64,000 nucleotides of DNA from assembly GCA_964007475.1 (NCBI GenBank), contig OZ023273.1, positions 26,461,557 through 26,525,556 of the forward strand, given 5' to 3'. Below, in pieces: positions 37,901-49,900 of this stretch. Made by a program: the position numbers and the translations under genes. The notes under the pieces were generated by a model. The model saw only the letters and a list, made by a program, of their open reading frames with translations. It made no database searches and was not told the DNA's origin. The first letter of the stretch is position 1; each line of letters opens with the position of its first letter. Source of the stretch: Hybos culiciformis (taxonomy: Eukaryota; Arthropoda; Insecta; Diptera; Hybotidae).

Positions 37901-40900
37901 TAATTTTGAATTATCCGAAAAGGTAAAACCAATAATTTTAACGTACAATTTTTATCCTGCTTTTTTCCCTTCCAAACATTTTTTTAACCCAATAATCATA
38001 AAATATTTTTTTTTTCATATATAATTACTAAAAAAAAAAATAAAATTAAAGTGGAATGTTCGAAAATCTCATTTCAAAAACCTTCAAAATAAATTTACCA
38101 TACATTAAATAAAATATCAAAAAAAAAAAAAAAAAATTAAATTAAAGAAAAAATCCCTTTAAATAAATTTATTGAGGTACTTTACTTTTGGACTTTTGGT
38201 GCTATTTTACCAAATTTAATTTTATTTTTTAATGTTATACGATATAAAACTAATTTCTTGGAATTTCTAAAATATAAAATTATGTATACTTAAAAATAAA
38301 TATTATATACAAACATGTATAAAAATAATTTTTATCCCCGACCAAAAATCAAATTAACTTTCTTTCTTCAACATTGTACATACATATATTTTGTAAAAGG
38401 AAAGAAAGAAAAATTTTATATTTTATATATATAATATAAAATAAATTAAATCAATTGCCTGAAAAGCAATAACATTGCGCAATCTATCCCTTCTACAACT
38501 ATGGTTCCTAGCGATATTATATGTATAAATGTTCATAAACAATGTATATACATACATCTACTTAAGTATATACTGAAAATAAAAAATATAATGTATATAA
38601 TATTATATAAATTTCTCTTTTTAGGAAGTTTAGAGTATCAGAATTGAAATTTAAAATAATTACATGACACACATTAATTTTTTTTTGGATTTGTAGAAAT
38701 AAAAATTAAACGATCGAAATAGTTTATTTTTTGGGGCATGTACAGAACTTTAAAGATAAACTGAACATATTTTGTTTTCTTCTAATAAATTGTTTTTTTT
38801 TTAATCTGTTTTTGTTGTACCCACTATGTTTTATACAGCCAATGTTCAAGTTAATAGCAGCGCTCATTTTACATAATTTTTGATTTTATATTTTTATCAT
38901 CCGAAAAAATGGAAGAAAAATAATATTGTCCAAAAGTATGAATTATCTGCGTTAGTACTATTAGTACGATTAATGTATTTATCATGATTAATATATTTTT
39001 TATCTTCCATCATTTATCGGTCAGTCTGAATCATCAGTGCCAGATAGCCCATATGGACACTTTGAGCAGTTGCCCAGGGCCCACCAAATGATTATACTTC
39101 TACTAAAATTATTTCTAATGAAAAAAAACATATTTCACATTTAATACCCTTTCCCACTGGCAATACAAAGACGTCTCAAATCAGTCTTTTGAAAAAGTTG
39201 TACACACTGCCAAAAGCACTTTCTTTGCACTTACTTTTGATTTGACAGATAAAAACAATTTTTCATTGCTTATGAATTTTGTTCTGTTTGTTATTATTTT
39301 TTTGACACAAATAATTGTAGCTACCATGAAATAATTAATTTAAGGCAAAATAATCTACAATAATAATCTACAAACTGCAAAGCGACAAAGTATGTACTTA
39401 GAAGAGTCTTTTTTTCGGTTCTTGTATTTTTTTTTATATGGCGAAAGACGAAAGAGAACTGAAAGAAAGACATCTTTCGCAAGAACCGATATTAATACTG
39501 CCAATGAAGAAACGCTATAGCACATTTTATGTCAATGGATTTGCGGTTAATCAGACATTTACTTTTTTGAAAAAATGCCCTTTTAGAATCTTTTGCTCAG
39601 GGGCCCAGTGAATGCTCTATCCAGCACTGTGAATCAGTCTGAATCACAAGAACATAGACTTAATTTTAATATCAGATAAAGAGGACGTTAAAATGCTTGC
39701 ACAGGGCGCTCAGAGTAGAGGAGCCCGCTCTGTTTTCATTTGTATAATTTTCCATTTGCTAATTTTGTATAACACAATATTCACATATTTATAAATTTTT
39801 AAATAATTTTTGTTGTTGTTTAACAAATTTTTATAACAACATTTTTTCTTATTACTCGAGAGTAGCTAAATAATTAATTCCTTGTCGTCACAATCAAACG
39901 AAAGAGTTTTGTTTTTATTTATAAATTTAAGTTAAAAAAAAAAACTTTTAAACTTTATTAAATTGGATTTTTCAAGCAGAGTTTGATAAACAACATTTTT
40001 TTTTATTAGTTTTTAAATAATTTTTTATTTGGATAGCAAATTAAACTATTTTGTTTATAGATTTTTTTTTTTGTTTCAAACAAAATTATTCTTACTTTGA
40101 ATTTCATTAACTTAAAATGTTGCTGAACCAAAAAAAAAAAAAAAGTCAAGAGTTTAAAAGCTTTTTATACAAACTTGTGTGTGTTCTTTTTTTTTTTTGT
40201 TTTTATTTTTATTTACGACTATTTGAACTCAAGGTTTTTAACTTAAAACTCTTGACTATAATGTTTTAGCACATAAAGGTATACCAGTTAACATAATAGA
40301 TATAGATTTTTTTTTCCAAGGCACTTAACTTTTAGCTCTTGATTTTTTTTTAACACATCAAAAAAATTAACTGTCTGCAATATTGCATAAGTTAAAAAAG
40401 GTTAATAATTATATTTAGTGGAAATTTATTAATAAAAATTCAATGATCAAAATATTTATAATTTGCTTATTCTATTAAACTGAAATAAAAGTTAATTTTT
40501 TGATATAAAAAAAATTTTAAGTAGAAGACGAAAGCAACAATACTTATTTTACTTATTAAAGATTATTATATAAATAAAAGTTATAAATATTGGAAGAAGT
40601 TAGATTGAACCCATATGTAACTAAGAAATATGAAAATTAATTTATATTTAAAAGTAAATGCATTAATTTAATAAAGATGAAAAATAAAAGTTATTTGGCA
40701 AAAAATATTCATTCTTAGAATTGTGTTTTTCTTTTTTAATTTTTTTTTAAATTCTTCTAATTTAAACAATAACTATATGGTGAAAATTGAAAATATATAA
40801 AAATTATCATCAAATTTAGAAAAGAAATAGTTTCATTATTTTTTTTAATTTAAATTTAATTTCTTTTTAATTTTAAAAAGTAAAAATACTTTCTGATTTT

Positions 40901-43900
40901 GAAAAAAAAAAAAATGCCTTTTGAATCAAACGAAGCTCGTTTTTAACATTTCGATTCAAAATACTTCATTAAACTCCATTCAGGATCCGTTTCGAATCTT
41001 TGGACGAAATGAAAATAGATATAAAGTCCGTTTTTTCATTTTCAACGAAAAACGGGCTAAAGAAATTGTAAATAAAAACCAAATGTTATTGGAACGCGGA
41101 CTGAATTAACTAAAAACATAAATAGTCGTTTATTATTATTTCTAATCCAAAAGTTTCGAATAATCCGAAAGTCTATGCAAATTGAAATCTATGTCCGATA
41201 TTAATTAGATCCAATAACATTTCAGAAATATTTTATTGATTTTTGATTACTGACAGTTTTTTAATTTATTCGTTTATTCTTACCTCAATCAAAAAATTTA
41301 AAACTTATTGAAATTTAATAATTTATATATGTATATGCATATAAATATTTGTATTTACACAATTCTATATAGGCAATGCGAAAGTTCTTATATACGTGAA
41401 TACAATTATTTTTCGTATAATTGTGTTTGTCATATTTTTAATGCACTTCTTTATGGATGATTGAATAATAATTTTAATAAATTTTATTTCTAGGATTTGA
41501 AAATAAGATTTTCAGCTTATTCCACTGATATATTTTCTATTTGCTTCTTGTAATAATCAACTTCTTTTTTATATAATCATAAATCCTATAATCCGATTTC
41601 AAATTTCATCAATCATTCAAACATAATAATAAAAATTATTATCGGGTGGATGCAGTCAACCACAGTGAAAAATATTAGTCTGAAAATGGTAATATAAACA
41701 AGATAATATTGCAATATGGTTTCACTTTAGGTAATCTGAAACATTTATTTTAAATAAAATATGCTAAAAGAATTTATTCTGAAAAAAAGATTTATAATCG
41801 ATGGTTTTATTAAATCTTCCTCGGTCATCCAATGATTATATAAAGAATAATTTGAGATCACTAGACTAATGGCAAAGAAAAGAAAAAATTAGCATAATTC
41901 TGAACACAAAACAAAAATCCAAAACTAATTAATATATACCTGGTTTCTTACTTTGATGTTCTTTTCTACTTTATATTTTCACGAAAATTTTACTAACTTT
42001 TCCACATAATTATATTTAAAGAGCGATGAAAATATTCGTTCAAAAAATGTTCAGGAGAAATTAATTTATTAAAACAGTCTTCGAACTCAGTTTAAAACCC
42101 GGGCAAGTCGGGTTAAATCAATTCAAAACAATTTAAATGGTTTAGTTTATCAATAGCTATAAATTGTATTTTTTTTCCATGTCCGAAACTATCTTTAACT
42201 GCATTACTATACTTTTTAAACTGTGGTAATATTGATAATGAAACATAATTTTATATAAAAATCCTTTTATCAGAAATATTTTAAAAGAAATTATAAACAT
42301 AATTCAATTTGTGGTTATATTTTTTTTTTGTAGATATTATTTTTTAGCGTATCTATGAAATGTATGTACATAAATTTATTAATAAAAAAAATGATTAAAG
42401 AAAATCTTGTTTTCCAAGAAAAAATTCTATATAAAATTATGATTTTTTTTAAGTGTCAATATAAAGTCATTCGTTAATGTTTACTTATGAAAGAATCTTA
42501 TATTGACACTTGAGAAAATTAAATATAAATTTAATTTGTAAGATATTACATTTAAGCAAGTCTAATATTTTTATTTATTTGAAATCTCAACAATACTTTA
42601 GATTTGATTCAATGAAAAATTTTCATAAAATTTGGTTTTATTTTTTAATTAACATTCTTTTTTTTTTTCGAACATCAAACAAAAATTCTCTGTTCACGAA
42701 TTGAACCACTAAATTCCAAAACAGCTGATGTTGGTTTTCTAAATTTTTCATATGAGACACAAAAAACTGAGTTTCTATCTAACGTTACGTCACGTGCGGC
42801 AATTTTTATTTTATTTTAAGTTTTTTTGATTCATTAATCTGTATTTATAATAAAACATTTAGTTTATTTCTTAAAAAAAACATTTTTGAAGTTGTTGTGT
42901 TAAATTGGCAATAATTATTGTGTTAAACTGGCAGTATTAAAAAAAATTACAAAATGTATAATGTATGATGTGTTTTTTCCTAAGATGAGAGCGTTTCGAA
43001 ACTCATTCAAGAAATAGATTAATTTCCACGTCTAAAATAGATATGCGTTTCTTTCACTCAACCTCTTCCTTCCGACCTACAGTGCCTGAAGGCCATTATG
43101 TGCTGTTAATATGGTCGGCTCACCTATGGTGATTCTTGAGTTATATACTTTTCTGTGGGAATACTAAAATAACAATCGTATTAAATTGAAAGAATTTTTT
43201 TTGGCAACAAAATTTATTTTAAAAAATTGTTAGGTACCTACTGTAGTTTTTTTTTCACATAAATAAAATTCGAGTATCGAAAAAAAGAAAAAATCAATTA
43301 TTTTGAATAAAAAATGGTAGAAACCTAAATAACTATTTTGCAGAAAACGATAAAATTTTGGCAAATATAACTATCAAAATTTCTACCACATTCGCCAATT
43401 GAAGAGTTAAAAAATATATATTGTTTTAAATATATACATATAAAAATAATACTTTCCAAATTGCATATACATCGTCCTAGAATTTTCTAATTTTCATAAT
43501 ATTTAGAAATTGTTTCCGCCTAATCTATAATTCACTTAACTAATTTTTTCTTAAGAAATTTTTTCTTTAATTTTTGCTTCCAGAAAATAATTGTTTACTT
43601 CGTTAATCAGAAAAATTAATTTTTGATTTTCATTTGATTGAAGTACTATTAGTTCATCGAAAATTTTTTACAATTTTTAAAAATGAGAGACATGGAATAA
43701 TAAATCTTTATTTTTTGTACTTCAATGCACTTCAACTTAACGTTATTTAAAAATAATAATATTATACACTACATATTTAGTTTATATTCTTATATATATT
43801 CTTTTGATTATACGTACATATATTTACTTCATTTTGTAGTAAGTATGTATAAAATGTACTTTCTAACAAAAGAAATAAATAAAACAAATTTCGAAAAATT

Positions 43901-46900
43901 GTCAAATTATCTTCGAATATAGAAATGTTTTCTTTATTAAATTTAAGCTTTAGAATATTTCTATATCTTAAAGCAAATTCAACTGAAACAACAATGTACA
44001 TACGATACAGCATATAGGATTCATTAATCTTGCTTTCATTAAAAGACTGTATGTGCGATGCATCAATGTCATGTTGCCTGAGTATGGAACTATACCTTTA
44101 TGAACTTAAAGTCCTGAAAGTTTCAAACTTTTGACATTATTTAATTTATGAGATAAATCTAAGCTCTTGAGTCTAGATATTGAGTGATAATGATAACATT
44201 TCATAATAGTTTGACATTTTTAATTTCCGTAGGATCGGTAGAATTCGATAAACCCAAGGCAAGAGAGTTTATTGAGTTGAAACATTTTTTATTTATTCAG
44301 TAACTGCCTGATTCTAATAGGCCCTATTTTATATTAATCAGTATTTATTTTGTTATTCAAAAGTTGTTTTTATTTTTTTTTTTCTTAACAAACGTGATTT
44401 TTCTTCTTAAAATATTATATCAACAATAAGTTATAAATTTCCTTCTTATAGGAAATTAAAAAGTTTAATATTTTCTTTAATCTTAATAAGAATTTGATGT
44501 TAGTTTTTGATAACGTTATGATAAGATCCTAAATTATCAAAATTATATTCTTTTAATACAAAATCTTAAATTATACTTAGAATATTTTTTTAATAAATAT
44601 TAAAATTTAAAAAATTAGTATTAAAACATTTCCTTACTAAAGGCTCAAAGGATTTTCTTTTCTTAATATAGTTGTTACTTCTTTCGAATTTTAGTTAATT
44701 TTTAAAATTCTTTTATCTTAGGGTTATGTAACTGAACTAAATAACTAAAGGACTACTGTCCCATACATGTACATGTTGTTCAAATCTGTAAAAGAAATTA
44801 TCTAATTATGAAGCTTCCATATTTTTCAATATATTTTATTATACTTTACTATAATAATTTAAATAAGAATTTTATTAAAATCTTTTAAATTAGAAAACCA
44901 AACAGTTGACATACCAAAATTTGTATAATAAGTCATATTTTCTACTGCTTGTGATTCCAATAATAAAAAGAATTTTTACTTAATATAATTTAATGCTCCC
45001 CGAAGATTCGAAAAATGATAAACAAAAGAAAAACATATGTTTTTTATTCTCAAAATAAATAACATAAATTTATTGAACATTAAAAAAAAAATCTTTTAAA
45101 ATATTTATAGACGAGACAAGCCCATTAAAAATGTGTCAATTTGTTTTTCATATAGAAAATAATCTCGAAAAATATTTTTAAAAATTTTTTAATATACAAA
45201 ACAAATTGCTTTAAAATCAAAATATTCGATCAAACTTGAATCTAAATATTCAAAACTTTCATTATTACACATGTGTTCTGATTCCCAAATAAAACACAAA
45301 TAACGTTTAATAAATATAGTTTTTTATATGTAATAGACATCACCTCCACTTACTTTATCCCAGCCACAAAGATAGATAGGTGGGTGGATACAAACTATTA
45401 GCGAAAATTTCTTATTAATATTTTCATTTTAAAACTAATGATTATAAGAAATTTTTATTTCTGTCGTTTTTGACGTTAACAATTTTATTTTGTAAATAAA
45501 TTAAAAATTCAAAACATGTGTTCTGCTGTTGAACATGTTTATTTCCTCCACTCTGAGAAAGATAAGGTGCTCGGCTAAACTCCTAATTTTTAAATAAATA
45601 TGATGTAATACATATAACACAGTGGTTGAATAAGAACTGGATTAAAAACACTTTATTTTTATATACACATACTTCCAAATTCTGGGAAAGAATGCGTGAA
45701 CAAAAATTTCAACAACAAATATTTTTAAGGAATAGCATGAATTGCTTATGATATAAAAAAAATAAATAAAATTTTATATTAAATAAAGTATAGAATATAT
45801 ATTTATATATTTTTTTAATGTTAAACATAAAAATTTAATTTATTTTTTCATGTTAAAATTACATGACAAAATAGAAGAAATCTATTGGGAAATTTTTTTT
45901 TTAACAAAATAAAGTTTCGTTGGAGAAAATTTTTTGTTCTGTGACATAAATACTTATATTCATCTTATTAGAAATAAGTTAAAATGTTTTAGTTATATCT
46001 AATACCGTAAAAATATAATTATTTTTTTATTTTAAATTCAAAATTTTAGTTTTTCCTAAATTAATTTCATTTTAAAAATTTTAAAAACTTTTTTCGATAA
46101 TACAAAGTAATACAAAAAAAAAAAAATTATCATTAATTGTTATGTGTAAACATTTGGAGTTTGATAATTCTGTTTTTAGAAAACACCTAGAAAACTGAGA
46201 CAACAAATTAAGTTCATTGAACAAAATTTAAATGAATTAAATAAATTAAAGTTGACTCACAGGCACAGGTGACAGGTAGGACTCTACATACAGTTGTTGT
46301 TTAAGGCCGGATTTTCCTTTTAGATATTCCTTTTGTTATGCCAACCTCACAAATGTCAAAAATACACCATTTTCTAAGATCTAAAAAGGTCCTTTGCAAA
46401 CAATTTTTTTGGATACGTTTACTAGATATTGAATACAAGTTAAAACAAAAAATATCTAATAAACGTTACTAGGTTTAAGTTTTGACCGAAATAAAAGGGA
46501 TCAGAAGGCAGTTGCTATTTTTTTTAAAGGACGAATATAAAAGAGCGGTAAAAAAATTTAAAACATCAATGAAGACCATAACTCGATCGAATCTAAGTTT
46601 TTTCGTATACAAGAACACAAAAAATTGTTGATTAAAATAAGGAAGACGCTCCTGAGTTAGATTGGTGGATTTCTTACATTCGAAAAGAAAATAAATGTTA
46701 ACATACTCATTTTATTTTGTTTTTCAGGAATGGAATGACTATAAATTGAAATGGAATCCAGATGATTACGGCGGCGTTGATACACTTCATGTACCAGCTG
46801 AACATATTTGGCTGCCGGATATTGTGTTATATAATAAGTAAGTTTATAAATAATATCATATTAATGTTTTTAATTTTTTTTTAAGATGTATTAAAAAAAT

Positions 46901-49900
46901 GATAAGTGTTTTAGAGTGTTTAAAATAGAAAAACAATAAAAATACTCATACCACAAAAATATCCCATGAATGATAATCTTGTTTTTGTACACCAATTTTT
47001 ATTGAAATCAATTTCCTCCCAGGCAAAATTCTTCGTAAGAATCGAGGGTACAACTCAACATTTTTTCGTTCTTTCAAATCAATATTTACTAAAATAACAA
47101 TTATGAGAGAAAAACATTTTCACCCTCAAGGATTAAGTGCTTGGAGATAATAGTATATTCAACTTATATTAGGTTACATATAAATTTTCATTAAATCCTA
47201 TTAAACGTTTAAGTTAAAAATTTTAAAATATAAAAATTATGTACTTTTTTATCAAATGAGGGCTTCTGACTCCTACAACCCTTTGATCATACTTACAGTA
47301 AATATTGATTTTAAGTAAACAGGATAGCACATTTAACCACTCCAACCGTCGAATTCGGCCCAGTAGTTTAAACAAAATTTGTAAAAGTTTGTAAAAGTAA
47401 CAAGAAAAAAAACTGGTGATGATGGGAAGTGGGTCAATTTTCATTACTTAAATTCCGGAAAACAAGGAATCAATCAACGCGATCAAGTTAATATAAAGGA
47501 TTTACTGAAATATTTTTTAATAAATGTAGTATCCCAACGCTGACGAAGTGAATATTTTTTTTCCAGAAGATAATTGTACATGGCACATTCCAGTTTGTTT
47601 ATCTGAAATATTCTCGGTAACAGTATTTGCCACAAATATTCGAAAAATGCGTACTACTTTTCCTATATATTTAATTCGGACAAGTCGTAAAATATTTTTG
47701 ACCAAAAAAAGGCTAAACATTTTTCCAATTTCAAGTTTTATTTTTTATTTGTTTTTCAAATATCTATCTATTATAAAATTGTAGATATTTTAGTAACAAT
47801 GTCTACACCTGAAAGTAACTCTAAATAACTCAATACAATTAGAAGATGTACCACTCTTTATGTATTATAGATCGTAATATATAATATTTATAATACTAAC
47901 TATATGACAAGCACTTACATTTTATACAAATCCTTTAGTCCTCCTCATAAAAATAAAATCAAATAAAATATAATTTTCAATTTATTTTTATTTCTTTTTC
48001 TTTATAATAGTGCTGATGGAAATTATGAAGTGACAATAATGACAAAAGCAATTTTACATCATACTGGTAAAGTTGTGTGGAAACCACCTGCCATTTATAA
48101 GTCATTTTGTGAAATTGATGTTGAATATTTCCCATTTGATGAGCAAACATGTTTTATGAAATTTGGTTCATGGACATATGATGGTTATATGGTAAGTGCA
48201 TTTAATAATGAAAACAAATATTGTGATAAATTTTTATTAGGAAAATATATAGTATTACAATTTTTTATTACAATATTATTATTAAATGAAAGGCTATATG
48301 GAACATTATTCAGATTTTGCTATGTACTTAAAATTCATGTACATTACATATATACAAAAATATATAGACATTTCAAAAATGTTGTTATAGTAACTCCTTG
48401 CATTTTTTTTTTATACTTTATTGAATAATAAGAGTAAGATTGTTATTTATTATAGTTTTATAGTGAATTCAAAATTGTTAAATAAACACTTTAAAATCAT
48501 ATACCTACCTAGTACAACCTACAACAACTTGAGTTGTATTTTAAAAAGTTCAAATCATGAATATAAGAACTTTTTCTTTGAAACAATTTGTTTTTTGTGT
48601 CAAAAGTATTTATTTCCCTTAAGTCTACTTTATTTCGGCTTTTCAAATAATTTGTGTCTATATAACAATATAATAATCTTAGATGTATGTTATATCTTTT
48701 TAAAACTTACACCTTTTGAATTTATCCTTCTTAATAATCACCGTAGATTTTTTAATAATTTTGTAAGAGTTTGACTTTTGAATATAATGGGTCAACATGA
48801 AAATGCTTTCACATTATTTGATTCATTTATTTTACAGTGTAAAATAAATTAGTGTAAAAATAGGGCGTACATATTGTACATTTACACATAGGTACAAATA
48901 AATATTTAAGTTGTAAGTATTTATTTCCTTTTAATCAAAAAATACATGAATTTTTTGTACATAATATATATTGTACTCTATGTAGATATACATTATATTT
49001 TATAGGTAGATTTGTAAAAATGAAAAAAAATAAAGTTCAAGGCAATTTGGAACGGTTTTTTTTTTTTCATAAAACAAAAATCATATAAATTTTTAAGTTT
49101 TATAAATTAATTAAAATGTATAGGCAATATATATTTAAAGCTGATAAAAGGTAAACTTAGTTATTTATTTATAAAAGGACATTTTATATTATTGACGATG
49201 ATTTAATTTATATTTCTAATAAATTATGAAGTAGAAAATAGTTTCATAGTTTGAGTGAAAAAATTGAAAAAGAATTATATAGAAATAGTTGTTATCTGGT
49301 GCGGGGCGGGGGTTTAATTAATTAGTTAAATTATGAAGTTTTTATTCTAAAACACAATTTAATATTATGTTGTTAAATTTTTTTGTTTTCTAATTCATGT
49401 ATACTTTTATTTACATTAAATCTGAAACTTATTCGAATTCCAAAGTTAACCAAAGTTTCTTTTGATTTAGAACCATTATGATATGCAAATTGATAATAAT
49501 TCAATAATTTCAAATAAATTATAAATGTACCACTCTCGATAAATAATTTGTAATAATATAATTGTTTTTATTAATTAATCGCTATAAAAAATTTATAAAC
49601 AACTATATTTTATTTTCAGGTTGATTTAAGGCATTTAAAACAAACAGCTGATTCTGATAATATAGATATTGGTATTGATTTGCAAGATTATTATATATCA
49701 GTTGAATGGGATATATTAAAAGTTCCCGCGGTGCGAAATGAAAAATTTTATAGTTGTTGCGAAGAACCATATTTGGATATTGTATTCAATTTAACTATAA
49801 GACGTAAAACACTTTTTTATACGGTTAATTTAATTATACCATGCGTTGGTATATCATTTTTATCAGTATTAGTATTTTATTTGCCAAGTGATTCGGGTGA

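Noticed and set aside
37830..37925. Possible Tigger-like fragment (GATTATCCAGAATAAAT, ATTATCCGAAAAGG)
   Set aside because: Only short motifs are shared; no paired ends or target duplication found.
40921..41225. Possible MITE or gene with inverted AATGTTATTGGA/TCCAATAACATT
   Set aside because: The inverted pair is 12 bp and not terminal; the 62-codon frame has no recognisable product. Too weak to list.
42095..42118. ACCCGGGCAAGTCGGGTT, with a similar phrase at 36662
   Set aside because: It looks like the end of a dispersed repeat, but no partner end was found in either place.
48192..48428. Extension of exon 4 frame past the splice site
   Set aside because: It reads through a good GTAAGT donor into low-complexity intron sequence; the conserved protein continues at 49620.
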